From Branchiostoma floridae (Eukaryota > Chordata > Leptocardii > Amphioxiformes > Branchiostomatidae): 64,000 bases of DNA. This document shows, piece after piece, positions 1 through 11,368 of the stretch (positions are counted from its first letter, which is position 1; every line of letters begins with the position of its first letter). The notes below the pieces were generated by a model. That model worked only from the letters and a program-made list of their open reading frames with translations, was not told the DNA's origin and did no database searches. The position numbers and the translations under genes were made by a program. The stretch lies in the NCBI RefSeq assembly GCF_000003815.2, contig NC_049991.1, positions 16,724,776-16,788,775 of the forward strand, written 5' to 3'.

Positions 1-13
1 CTTCGGTAGCCAT
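1..13 (-). CDS. possible first codons of a gene leaving the left edge
   Basis: Read on the minus strand, bases 13-11 are an ATG in a good Kozak setting (purine-poor but followed by G), encoding Met-Ala-Thr-Glu before the window ends. About 190-325 bases upstream on that strand lie two CCAAT boxes, and a GT donor (AAG|GTAGG, exon end at 199) and a weak acceptor near 25 would allow a short untranslated first exon. Four residues cannot identify a product. It may equally be a chance ATG. Confidence 0.25.
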
Positions 14-198
14 GGCACAACTCGCAGATAAGCCAAGAATAAACACCTCCCTTTTACACTGCAGCCTTGTCAGTGGAATCAGTTCAGAACAGCTACAAAA
101 CAGGTGAATACAGACATTATCTATTAGCATAGGAAGACATCACAAGCTTAGCTACACATGTATATGTATGTCAGCACAAAGTTGTACACCTTTCCTAC

Positions 199-340
199 CT
201 TCTACAGTGTTGTGGAGACTTCATTCGCTGTTGGCAGTGCTTAATCACAACCTTCCACTCGCCAATCTTTCAGAGCGTCCGAGCAAAACAAACACTGCCG
301 CGGCAGACTGAGCGTGTGTAACAACCTCGCACCAATCAGA
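199..340 (-). promoter_or_regulatory. candidate promoter with two CCAAT boxes
   Basis: CCAAT motifs lie at 262-266 and 332-336 in a locally CpG-containing stretch with a CCGCGG at about 298. NF-Y sites work in either orientation. The placement suits a minus-strand gene starting near position 13, but no TATA or initiator is obvious. Confidence 0.3.
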
Positions 341-440
341 ACAAGTCTACGTCGGCCACGACTTAATCCCTTTCTGCCTTGATGCTAAATAAGATCAACT
401 CAAGGCTCAGCACACACACCAAGCTGTGGCGAACTTCTTT

Positions 441-706
441 CAACACATCAACATTCATGGCCAAGTCCCACTCTTGTATGGAAAACAATAGGGCTATTCT
501 CAATAAAAATGCAGTCTTTCAAGCTTTGGTGGCAATAAGACAGAATACCAGGATTCAAAGGCATAAATCTGATAGTCTTTCAACGCATAATATTCACGGC
601 CAAGTCCCACTCTCATCCAGAAAACAATGCCGCTATTCTCAATAAAAATGTGGTCTTTCAAGCTTTGGTGGCAAGGAGAATGCCAGGATTCAAAGCAAAA
701 ATCTGA
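441..706. repeat. two-copy tandem repeat, period 140
   Basis: A block starting CAACACATCAACATTCATGG at 441 is repeated from 581 with about 85-90% identity, including the shared stretch TCAATAAAAATG and CTTTCAAGCTTTGGTGGCAA. The small open frame across it is interrupted and shows no domain; I treat it as noncoding. Confidence 0.75.
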
Positions 707-2290
707 AGAATCTATAATGAGAACTCCACCTCAGTAAGGTATTGAGTAATTGGAGTGTGGTTTGCTGTTCTTTTGACTGTTGTCACGTGTTGTGGTTATA
801 CATCTAATGCTACACACTTATTGACTTACGTTAGATGCCTCAACACCAGAATGTAGTATTTTGGACGAGTTACATACTTGGATACTTCCTTAGTCCATCA
901 GCTGTCATACACACACATAAATTACGTACGTTGTAAAATACATCATGGTGAGACTTTTTGGCTGTACCCTGTACCCACTTTTCAATATCAGTCAGATTTG
1001 CTTCGCAAAGTCTTCCACCCCCATACACAACTTTTGGCACAGCCCATACAAACAAAACATGGACTAAACCAATACCAAACAGGAGAGGGACGGCGATGTG
1101 TTGACAGATGATCAAGTTGACTCCCCAACAGACACCCCTGGGATTGTTTGTCTTGGTATTTACCTGGCAAATCAAGGTGTGAAATTCAGCTTGCTGAGAA
1201 GGTGTCTATAAACAATGACACACTCTTCAATCAAGACAAGAATGACACATTTTTAGGATATTTCCAAACTACCAGAAAGCAAAATATTACTGTACTTAAC
1301 ATATGGAACAAATTGACCTCTTATAATATATTATTTTGCAATTCAGATTATTTCCTGACATCATATTGAAGGTCTGATTGGATATACTAACAACACTTTG
1401 CTGTGCAGCAAGTTTTGTTTGGCAGTCACCAAATCATGTAGGCTACCTGATATGGTTATCTTCAGTACCTTTACATATGCTCAACTTTAGCACAATATCA
1501 CCAATGCCAAGAAACCTGACCTACATGTACTGTACCACTAAAACCTGGCACATCTGTAATTTCTCAAACCTGGCATGTGGAATCACACACAGCATGCTTC
1601 ACATGGGCAGGGGGGCTTTAAACAATTACAGGAACAATTAGGGAGCAATGAATCATTCAGACTGGACAGTTCTGGTGGACAGGCCTGGTGAACAGTAGAT
1701 ATAACATGGAGATGCAAAATGCCACATACCTTTACCACAAGATTGCTCAAGATGGTAGGTGACTGCTGTGTGTTGTGCTACCAGTTTGTACTATTACTGT
1801 ATCAGAGTAGCGTGGGTCTGATTTGCCTTAGGGAATTGGGCTGGACCACTGCAAATAAGGGGAGGGGACTATGCCAAATGTAGAGATAAGTCTGTTCATT
1901 GAGCACTTATGGGGAAAAAAATATATGATGTGTTATTGTTTTATATAAATAATGATAGAAATATAAATTTTTCAAGCATGTCCTTGTGTAAAAACATCTT
2001 CCCTCCATTTATTGAAAATGGTTTGTCCTTTTTCTATGTCAGCTGATATTAGTACACAGTTGATAGAAGCCTCTTTAAAGCTGGGAATAGCTGAAGACCG
2101 TAGTGAAGAGGCCAGAAGAGGCCTGACCACAATAGAGACCCGGGTTTCTGTGGCATCGGTGAAGAAAAGGTATCAACTCCCGGGTCAGACCACAACAATG
2201 GCCGGTGTCAAGCCCCTGCCAGACTGTCTACTGTGGGATAAGTACCTGTGACATGTCGAGCTGGGACCTGGGACATGAGAACTGTGGTTT

Positions 2291-2393
2291 GTGGGCCTTT
2301 TAGCCTGGTTACCAAACCCCAGCCCGGTCTCAAGTATCTATCGTGCAAGATATTTTTGAGGTTGGGGTATGGTATCCAGGCTATGGGCCTTTA
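2291..2393. repeat. inverted repeat, hairpin-forming
   Basis: Left arm (2291-2325, GGGCCTTTTAGCCTGGTTACC...) is complementary to the right arm (2360-2393, ...GGTATCCAGGCTATGGGCC) with a few mismatches and a spacer of roughly 35 bases. It is probably a decayed MITE; no clear target duplication is visible. Confidence 0.55.
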
Positions 2394-2530
2394 GACTAGG
2401 CAGACTTCAGTGGACTGCATTGCTTCCTTGTGAAGGTTTGACAGCATGTACACATGGATGTTGCCTCTGGGGGAAGGCATGGGAGGTACAAAAAAAACTG
2501 TAAGCCCAAAATATGGCCATCTTGCTTACT

Positions 2531-2664
2531 GTCCAAGCAGAGGTTTGTTATAAAGTAAGTAAGCCGCGAAACATAAAGAAAACGTTTACTTACAAAATAG
2601 AAAGCCTGATAACAAAAGCCTAAAAAACGTCCGAAAACAGCCGGAGCCTAACCTCTGCTTGGAG
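2531..2664. repeat. MITE-like element, TIR TCCAAGCAGAGGTT
   Basis: TCCAAGCAGAGGTT at 2532 is mirrored by AACCTCTGCTTGGA ending at 2664. The same terminus begins the palindrome at 18764, so this is a dispersed family. The interior is short and noncoding. Confidence 0.65.
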
Positions 2665-3461
2665 AGTACATCTTGCTATGATAACAGGATAAAAAGTTTT
2701 CACCACAATTTACAGTGCATTAAAAAATATCTTGTCTACACTTTGCCAAAAAGAGGCAAGAAGTCCAAACCCCCACCAGGCATGCAGATTATGACAGAGA
2801 TTGATTGATTTCTAAAAGGAATTGTCCTTTTCAATTTCATACCCCAGGATTCCTGGCTAATTCGTGTACATATGGAAATGCAAGATAAACCTGCACAGCT
2901 TTTGTGTGACTTCTGAATTGATTTCAACACAGGCACAAAACCCACAGGAATGCTTTGTCATCCATCAGCATTTAACTTGAGTAATAACAAGTTAGATTTG
3001 CCTTCATTATTTGTTCGTCATTTCCCTGTTACAACTACACAGTCAGTTCTAATATTGGTAAACAGTCTAAAGTAAAAAACAAACACTATTTTAAGGTAGT
3101 GATACATCCTTGCATCTCGTGAGAGGTAATGCAATGCTTAACTTGGTCTGAACCCTAGTGACCATTCCATTACTAGCTGACTACAGTACAGTACATGTAC
3201 AAAACATGTATCAACACATCCCTGACATACAACAGGCTCCAGCCAGGAAAACATGGCCCTGCCTAGGAATCCACCCTGATTCCATGTCACCTTATCATCA
3301 AGATTTATCAGGTGTTTATAGTCTTTACCATACCACAGTGTTTTCCTAATCCTCCTGTTACCCTGTGGCCCAAGGCTATAGTATATAGAACCAGTAAATA
3401 AATATTTTCTACCTTCTGACAGTTTAGCCCTCCTCTCTTCTTGGGTTGATGTGGGTAGTTA

Positions 3462-3649
3462 GTCATCTCCAAGCAGATCCTACGTAGCATAACTTTCAAA
3501 AGAATAAGTATCCAAGCTGCCAGAGGAGTGTAATCGGCCTAGGAGTGTGTTGCCTGTTGGCAAATGTACACCTCAGGCTCTTGGCTGACTACACTCCTTG
3601 GCCAGTTTAGCACTATCTTATGCCATCGTAGGATCTGCTTGGAGATTAG
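3462..3649. mobile_element. MITE, TIR ATCTCCAAGCAGAT family
   Basis: Terminal inverted repeats (ATCTCCAAGCAGATCCTACG at 3465 against its complement ending at 3646) enclose about 140 noncoding bases. GTAGTTA is found on both sides (3455-3461 and 3650-3656) as a 7-bp target duplication, possibly 9 bp depending on where the terminus is set. Relatives occur at 19411, 60565 and, degraded, at 48949. Confidence 0.8.
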
Positions 3650-3908
3650 GTAGTTAGGGCAAACTGACATTTGCTAACTAAATCCACAGAAACCTTCATC
3701 TTTTATTAAGTTTATACGGTGAAAAAAGATATGTGCTATTTTTATCAAACAAACCACTGTTTCAGTTGAATTATACATACGTTTATGTCATACATGGGCC
3801 GCAATAACGTTTCATACAGGTGTTCCTGACCAGGTGATAAAAAGTCGTACCACACACAGGCTTCAAAGTTTTATCACACAGGCTTCCATCGAATATTTTG
3901 AACATACT

Positions 3909-4653
3909 GACCCCATTCACACTCAGAAAAACGATTCGGATAAAACATTTATCCGAATAAAAAAAATTCTATCCGATCCAAAATTGCGTTCACACTCGTC
4001 TCCGGCAATCCGATTAGTGCGCCCTCAGTCTTATCCGAATGAAACATTATGTTGAGGTCAAAGGGTAGCGTCATTTCTTACAGCTCAAAATGGCGGGAAT
4101 CCACCAACTCATGAACTTTTGATGCTGTTGTTCCTCTGGAGAATGTTCTGTAGTCGTAGAAGGGAACGCAATCGACGATCTTTGATCGCGAGAGGGTTTC
4201 ACCGACAAAGTCTTCTGCATATTGGGCTAGCTGTAGTACAGCTCAGATGTACGCCACCAGAGAGGCAGACAGAACGATCTGGGAGCGGGAGCGAAGCCAT
4301 GATTGGTGGAACAACATTGTGCTTTGAACATTTTCAGACTCGGACTGGCAGAAAAACTTCTAATCTAAATGAGCAAACTCACCTCTGATAAGTTGCATCC
4401 TATCCACTTAAAGTGAATCCTATCCACTTGCGCGTTCATACTGCCGAATCGTACGAATCGAGACTCCCCGCGGCGCAGTTTTATCCACTTCCCGGAGTTC
4501 TATCTACCTCCCCGAGGTGGATCGCGAGGGATTCGAATCGATGAAATCCAAGTGATTTGGGAGCGTTCATACTGCTAAGTTTTATTCGGATCGGGTAGTT
4601 TTATTCGGATAACATGTTTTATTCGAATCGTTTTTCTGAGTGTGAATGGGGTC
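3909..4653. mobile_element. PIF/Harbinger-like nonautonomous element
   Basis: Inverted termini of about 50 bases start GACCCCATTCACACTCAG at 3909 and end with the complement at 4653. ACT on both sides (3906-3908, 4654-4656) is a 3-bp target duplication, the size made by PIF/Harbinger transposases. ATTCGGAT-type motifs recur just inside both ends. The interior carries a broken piece resembling the N-terminal part of a Harbinger transposase (see 4119). At 745 bp it is far too short to be autonomous. Confidence 0.75.
4119..4400 (+). pseudogene. decayed Harbinger-type transposase fragment
   Basis: An 89-codon frame from 4119 is rich in Arg near its start (RRRERNRR). In another frame around 4290-4350 the translation gives RSHDWWNNIVL, a stop, then TFSDSDWQKNF. 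The D-W-W...F-S-D-x-D-W-x-x-N-F pattern is what I associate with the start of Harbinger (HARBI1-like) transposases. The frame change and stops show it is dead. It lies wholly inside the 3909-4653 element. No catalytic DDE region is present. Confidence 0.5.
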
Positions 4654-4656
4654 ACT

Positions 4657-7048
4657 GTGTGCATTCAGTGAGTTAGGTGAGGACAACACACAACCCAGGG
4701 TACAGCAGACAGCAGGGTGTTCAGTTTCACCTCCTGGAGAATTCAAACCAAACAACTGCCCTGTGTTGTGTCCAGAATTTACACCCCCACCTGAACTGGC
4801 TCCCTCAAACATAAATAAACACAGTAACAGTCTTTTACACGAACCTGCAGCAATTAGTAATTCACTTCAAAATAATTTCCAAGCAAACGGAGAACTTGGG
4901 CGGGCTTTTCTTAAGCGCATTTGGAGGTGTTTTCGACGTTTTCTTGAGGTATGTACCTCTGTAGAAGTAAACCTCAAGAAAACAAATAAAATACCTCCAG
5001 AAAACAGTAAAGTAACACCAACAAATATGCCCAAAACAAGCCTGACACTATATCTTCTTGATACATGTATAAATTTCAGAGCTAGTGGAGTTGGATAACT
5101 CTATCTTCAGAAGTATTTAACATACTTGCTTGACTGTCCTCACTTCCAGATCCCCCAGCCTCTGTATTGTAGCAGTCACAAGAGTGTTAAAAGCTCTGTA
5201 ATTGAAAACAAGCAGGCAGAAAGGGCAGCACAGCCAACATTATTTGTTAGCTATCAGCTTTCCCAGGAGAAGCTGTCCACTTTGCTGCAGTCCCTTTTGT
5301 GTGGGGATGAAAACGGATGCTGATCACCAAAGCAATGGCCTGGGATTACAAACTATGTGCTGAGTGGGAAGAGGGAAATATTTATTCTGTTTGATGGCTC
5401 TATAAGGAAGCAATTAATCTACTGGACTTGCTTTATAGTTGGGACAGGATAGTTTTGGCAGCATGTTTCAAAGGTTGACAGAGAAACAGTGAAAGGTTTG
5501 TGTTCTGTGGTATAGAATAAAAAAGAGTGTTACCGGTGGTGTTAAGTTTGCAGATGAAACTGCCATGCAGGGAAATGTTCGTAGAGGGTTCAAGTTTTCT
5601 TCGAAGAGGTTAAAAATAAAATCACTGTGAACATTTCCCGTTTTGCAGTAGTGGCACGGTGGGGGGTCGGACTGGACATATAGTACCCGCGCCTGGCGGC
5701 AAAGTGACAGGCCCTTTTGGTGACCGCTCTACATGGTCAACAGCCCATGACCCGGACGTGATGACAGGGCAGGGACCTGTCACATGGGCACAAAGGGAAC
5801 GAGTTGCTCTCCTCAAGGCTTAACAATCGGGGAATCTTTCAAGAATTTTATGCACAATCCGTCCTATCAAACTTTCAATCACTTTTTCTGATCCAGTTAA
5901 CGGTACAAAAAAACACTGCAGTTACCTATTTTTGTCCATGTTTCAGGGTCCAAGAAGACAAACCTAATTCTTTTGATTTGGCGAGCTTTTATTTTTATAA
6001 CAGAAACTTTGAGAAGGCAGGAAGCAATAACAAGTTTGTACAAACCTATGTTATTTTCTATTTTTTTAGTTCATTTATGTTGGTATTTATTTTTATAACA
6101 GGAAGCAGGAAGCAATAACAAACCTGACAAATGGTGTGACACAGGATGTAGAGGACAGACTTGATGACCTTAAGAAGTTTAAAAAGTTCACAAGACTGAT
6201 TCACTTCCTTCCTCCAGGGTTCTAACTCCCAATCTCTTCCTTCCTTACTGAAAGGAAGTCCCTCTGTGTTCCCAGAAATAGGAAGTGCCCACTTACAAGA
6301 AAACAGCATAATTGTCCGATATTTTCCACAAACTGTGTCATTAGTCAGGAGGTAATGGTGGGTGCTGTCAGCCACTGGGGGAAACCCATCATCAAAGAGA
6401 TTAATGACACTCCCCCCTGAGAGGGGGATGCATTAACTGTGAGTCAGGGGGAGGGTAAGAGGTAAAGCAGCCAAGATCAAGATTGAGACCAACCAAGACT
6501 TTTTTCGGTTGTTTAAAACTGTAATGTAATAGGGTTTCTATACCTAATAAGTGCAATGATACCTGTCACAGGTTGTTTTCAATCAATACCAGGTCTACTC
6601 TTCTCGATAAGTGGATTCTTTTCCAATTAACTTGAGTTAAGGAGGCTATGACACCAATAACATTTATCTGCACTATTCTTCAGACTTACACTTTCTCATC
6701 TATAATTGCTGATGTCATCGTGATGTCTTGACAAACATTTCAAATGAGCAAAGGTTTCATTTTAAATCAATTTGACAAATTTCAGTCGTAATTACAGAGT
6801 AAAGAGACTACGTAAGTTACACAATGTATTTGGGCGTTAAAAGAACAGGGAATAAAAAGGAAAGAAACTGACCGTTTAACCTTGAAGAAAAACGTCAGAA
6901 CTAAGACATAAGCAATACGGAATGTTCGGAGGTAACAAAGGCCTGCATTTGCCATACCAGGAACATTCCAGACATGCCTTCCACGGTGAAGAACATGGTT
7001 CCAACAGGCGGTCGGCTGGAACACAGGGCCAGACTGACCCTGAGGATA
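4657..7048. other. intergenic, no gene seen
   Basis: A 150-codon open frame overlaps 4646-5098 but has no recognisable domain and runs through an inverted repeat (4919-5003). A short direct repeat (TTTTATAACAG...GGAAGCAATAACAA) occurs at about 5990-6035 and 6087-6120. Otherwise I see nothing functional. Confidence 0.55.
4919..5003. repeat. inverted repeat inside the 150-codon frame
   Basis: TTGGAGGTGTTTTCGACG followed by TTTTCTTGAGGT at 4919 is mirrored by ACCTCAAGAAAAC and later ATACCTCCA up to about 5002. The arms are imperfect. Its presence argues that the overlying frame is not a real gene. Confidence 0.5.
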
Positions 7049-7256
7049 CTGTAAATGCAGAAATGTTCGCGGTGGATTAATGTTCGCGGTTTTGGCGGTG
7101 ACCACTTTACCGCAAACTTAAAACCTCCGCGAACATTTTTCTATTATGGTATTAGACTGCAGTCTATGGTGTTACCGCAAACTTAAATCCACCGCGAAAA
7201 GTCCCTTTTCCTGATACCGCAAAATTAAATCCCTGCAAACTTAAATGCATTTACAG
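7049..7256. mobile_element. TA-inserting MITE, copy 1
   Basis: The element starts CTGTAAATGCAGAAATG and ends TGCATTTACAG, with TA on both sides (7047-7048, 7257-7258). It contains the repeated motif ATGTTCGCGG near the left end and matching CCGCGAAC complements further in, so it can fold extensively; GACTGCAGTC sits near the centre. A second copy, about 90% identical, is at 62082-62299. TA duplications point to a Tc1/mariner-type mobiliser. Confidence 0.85.
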
Positions 7257-9212
7257 TAGTTCATTACGAACCACACAAGCAGAGACCGGCCATGTGAAAC
7301 TGATGAGTCCAAGTCGGCAGGTACCAAAGCCTTCCTCGCTCAAGCGCTCACAAGTAAACATTTACAGAGAAGATCACAGTAACTTGTACTCTCCCCTCCA
7401 CTAAGCCATGATGTTGACAAGCAACAAGAGGCACAAGAAATTACACCCTGAGTATGTCTAGTGTTACAGTAGTCCTTCCCCCATGCAGCTGTGTTTAGAG
7501 GACTAGTTCCTGACTGGAAGTGTTCCTGACCACAAGATTTCCTCTAACAGCTACAGGTCAATCAAAATGGGAAGTGAAACTTTACCTTAGATTCTACGTT
7601 GAGATAACATACCATGCATATGAATCCACACTTGTACAGTATTGGCAGAAGATGTTGTTACTTGTTACATGATTTACTTAACGTTACCTATATAAATAAC
7701 TTCTAAACTAAACAGAAAAAACAAGTATCCATGGCAACTCCTATGACGTCAAAACTACACCTACAAAAAAAACAAATATTTCTTGATGATGTATAATGAT
7801 TTGTTTTAAATACATGTAGCTGGTTTGACTATGATAGGAAATGCTTGCTGGCAATGTTGGATAACTTGAACTTACTATTTGGACACTGTATGTGTGTCAC
7901 AAGCATACCGTGACTGTTTGAAGTCGACAGCATTTGGAAGTGAATACATTGATTAGAAACATAGGAAATATAGGACTGAGCAAATTACTAAACATTGATA
8001 AAGATGTCTAAATTATGCTTGTAAGAAATATAAAGACACTTTCAAAATAATAAATCAAGGAAAATGATAAAATATGACGACTTGGACTGTCTTGGAGTGT
8101 CAGTTACAAAAAAAAAAAAAAACTTTTTTCACCAAGACCTGAATAAAATGTTCCCACGAATCATTCTTTAAAAAGCAGCATTCCTCAAGGTGATACAAAA
8201 AACGTCGCTTTGGTCAGAAATACTACTACCCACAAAACACTTATGCATAATTCATTCCGCAGTACTTAGGCAATAAACTAAAACAATCGGTCCGATCTGT
8301 TTGAGAACAAAGACAAGACGGGCACATCAAATGGAACCATTTCAACATGAAGCCACACAAATGCAAAACGTTTTCAGGTTCCAGCCTCTTGAGCTTGGGT
8401 TCCGCCTTTGTGTCCTGCCCTCTTGATTGTTACCAAAACTTTTCGAGGCAACTTTTCCCACACTCCTGAAGCATGGTCGACAACAGCTGGGAAACGGAGA
8501 TGCTAGTTTTTGGGAATTTGAAACTAAAAACAGCGAACTAACGCTTACCTCGGAGTTTCTACTCCGGGATTTCGGTCCAGATTCTTGGCTGTTTCTTCGC
8601 GTGGTCTGTCCACACAGCGGACTGTGCTGTAGAAGATTTGGTGTGGAATTCTGGAGGGAAGAAGGGGAGAGAGAAAACACACACACCGCCGCTGCACCAA
8701 CGGAGGATCAAATCACAACACACTCATTCATGCCAGCATGCCTGGTCTCACCCCTGGGGCGGGTCAAGTGGGGTCACCAGGCATGCGCTCTGGGAAATAC
8801 AGGGGCGACCCCACAAGAAAAACAACTTCAGATTTGCAAGAAATCATTCTAATACAGTCATATTGAATAGATAGATAGAAATGATGCGCTAATAATGGCA
8901 TGCATTCAGTATGATTATGCCTTGAATATTGTCGTTGTTAACGTACGATCTTTTACCTTTTCTAATTTGACGCTTGACCACCCCTAAAAAGTTTCATATT
9001 CCCCAGAGTGGTATCTCCCGGCGCGTAAAACAAAACCCACAACAAACTTTTTGAATGCAAGGAAAACGGGATGTAACGTTCCTTTTCATTTAATAGATGG
9101 AGACCGGATTGATTTGCCAGAAAAAAAAGTTTTAGTTCGAAGTATTTGATCTCCAAGGCAAACTGTGTCCTGTTTGGCCGATTTCTACAAGTTGTTTTTT
9201 CAAGGGAAGTTT

Positions 9213-9257
9213 GGTAGAAACAAGGAGCTTTTATCATAAAAGCTCCTTGGTAGAAAC
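9213..9257. repeat. perfect 27-bp palindrome between 9-bp direct repeats
   Basis: AAGGAGCTTTTAT, one base, then its exact complement occupies 9222-9248. GGTAGAAAC abuts it on both sides (9213-9221 and 9249-9257). No family relationship is known to me. Confidence 0.85.
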
Positions 9258-9649
9258 TATAGTACTAAGGATGGAGTGAGCAAAAAAATCAGCCTTTCTA
9301 TAAGTTATACATGAGTTCAATGATAATTGCAACGCTGCCGAGTGTCTTAAAAACGTAAGACGGAGATAGTTCTTGTGGCGTCCTAATATATTTTAACCAA
9401 ACATGAGTCAAAGTAGTATTTTCCAGCAACCAAAGAGCTAAAATGTAGTGAACAAAACATAAAGAAGTTCCCTTCCACTAAAATAGGGACTGATGTTTTC
9501 CGTACCTCTATTCGTAAATGTACTGCATTTATCCTCTTCACTTTATACCCATTTAGCGTGGTTCATAAGGTTTCATATTTCGTTTAACGGTGTGCATTCC
9601 TGCCCTTGCCCTGCTTTGAGTTTGAGTATAGAACCAGCCCGCGTCAAAA

Positions 9650-9663
9650 GCGCCCTCTAGCGG
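9650..9663 (-). promoter_or_regulatory. CTCF-like core motif
   Basis: On the minus strand this reads CCGCTAGAGGGCGC, which fits the vertebrate CTCF core (CC-R-S-Y-AG-R-K-GGC-R-S) at every position. A 14-base match can occur by chance, and use in this organism is inference. Confidence 0.4.
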
Positions 9664-11170
9664 TGTGGGCGAGGTTAAGGCAAGCCTTGACACCAAACTG
9701 GCCTGAAGAGATTTTTGAGGTCAGGTCGGGTTGGCTTCCGTCCAATATTGTCACCAAAATACGGCGTGCACACTCGCTGATACCCTAAACACATGCTTGA
9801 CGTCAGCGTCGGTGAAGCAACTCGCCTGTGTGTTGACTGTGATTGAATCCATGCAGCTTCAATGTTACTCTCACGTTTACGTTTCAAGTTCATGACTTAC
9901 GCGCACGATTATCACTATATGACCTATAACGGGACACTGATAACACTGTAGTTGTCAAAAGTGTCCATATCAGCAGAATGACGTTTGAACAGATTTGCAA
10001 AACGCATCGATAATGCGCTAGCTGGGGCTATTACTAAGTTATATATCGCCTGAGTCCAACCTTGTTAGCTTTGGTTCTCTCCCAACGATCGCTAATGCTC
10101 TCAACGGAAGCGACAAGAAGTAAAAGAGAAAAAAAACTTGCCTAAAAGTCTGAAAACATATGCAACCTGTTTCTCGTCATACCTTATACATCGGTTTTGG
10201 GTAGCTATAATTATTATCCATCAGTGTTTTGGATTTGTCTCGTAACCACAAATATCGATCGCACTTATCAATCGGCCCTTTTAGAAGTTAAACTGTTACT
10301 TACACAAGGGAAAACTCAACGGTTCATGAAAATATAAAGCGATCTGCGATCCAATTGATTTGCCACAGAAAAAAAAAACGGAATTATATCACAAAGGACG
10401 AATCAGAAATCTGATCATAATCACAAATGGTTCCAACTTGTGTTGATTTGTGGCGACAGGCAACAAGGCAAACAAGGGCAAATCAATTACCAAACATTGA
10501 AAATAGAACAATCGAAAGCAGCTGTTTACATTAGACACAGAACTGTAACAGTCTGCGTAAATGCGGTATCCGCTTATGGTAACATGTTTACTTTTTCACA
10601 CGCAATTCCCAAGCTCTACATGTCAGCATGGTGTACGTAGAATGTCAAACGCGTTACTTTAAGGAGTATTGGTGAGTTCTAATAAAAACTTGCCCCTTTC
10701 ACATTTGTTGAAGGCAAGTAGAAGTCCCAGTATTTCATTCATGTTCGCAGCTCCAGCAATCTACGTCAAGAACGCCGTAACAGATTGTGAAAGGACGTTT
10801 TGATTTAACGTATTTTAATTAGGTCCCAGTGGACAATTGAACTGCGTCGTAATTATTTTGATAGATAAAAAAGATAATGTTTATGCTACTAAAACTATTG
10901 ATGATGACACTAAAATACACAGCATTTCCGTGTTCTTGTTGCTACGTGCAGAAAGTTTTATCAGGAATGTTCCGTGCAAAAAGGTTTGATTAGGAATCAC
11001 GGATTCTCAATCCTAAAAGCAAAAACATGCGCGATATCATTTTGTCTCCGCTTGCAATTGGGGACGTCTATTTTTAGAGGGAACGCCCGGTGGCATCTGA
11101 GACCAGGCGTCTGGTCTACCGGCACTGATGATTTACAAATCACTGTGACGCGATGTTTAGGGGGAAAAGT

Positions 11171-11368
11171 AGTCTCTACCAGACTCCGTAGGTCGCTGGG
11201 AAACCCGTAAAAATGGAACAAATAGATGAATAAGCGGCCAGAGAAGTACAGCCGGCTAGGGAACAGCGCGCGAGCCGGCTATACTCTTACCGACTTATTC
11301 CTCTATTATTCCTCTATTTGTTCAATTTCTGCGGTTTTTCCAGCGACCTATGGAGTCTGGTAGAGACT
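11171..11368. repeat. MITE-like inverted repeat
   Basis: AGTCTCTACCAGACTCCGTA at 11171 is mirrored at 11342-11368, and inner sequences (AGCCGGCT at about 11252, AGCCGGCT at about 11272; AATAGA...TCTATT) continue the pairing. The arms are roughly 90 bases. No open frame and no clear target duplication. Confidence 0.7.

Larger units (their letters stand above)
707..3461. other. intergenic, no gene seen
   Basis: Short open frames here are scattered on both strands and none has a recognisable domain or splice context. The stretch holds two inverted-repeat elements (listed separately at 2291 and 2531) and otherwise AT-rich sequence. Confidence 0.6.

Noticed and set aside
4646-5098. 150-codon plus-strand frame
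   Set aside because: It begins inside the end of the Harbinger-like element, crosses an inverted repeat and has no recognisable domain or splice context.
8342-8852. Overlapping 141- and 114-codon frames on opposite strands
   Set aside because: No domain, no partner exons, Ser/Arg-rich composition on one strand only because of local base content. Could be a leader of an unknown gene, but unsupported.
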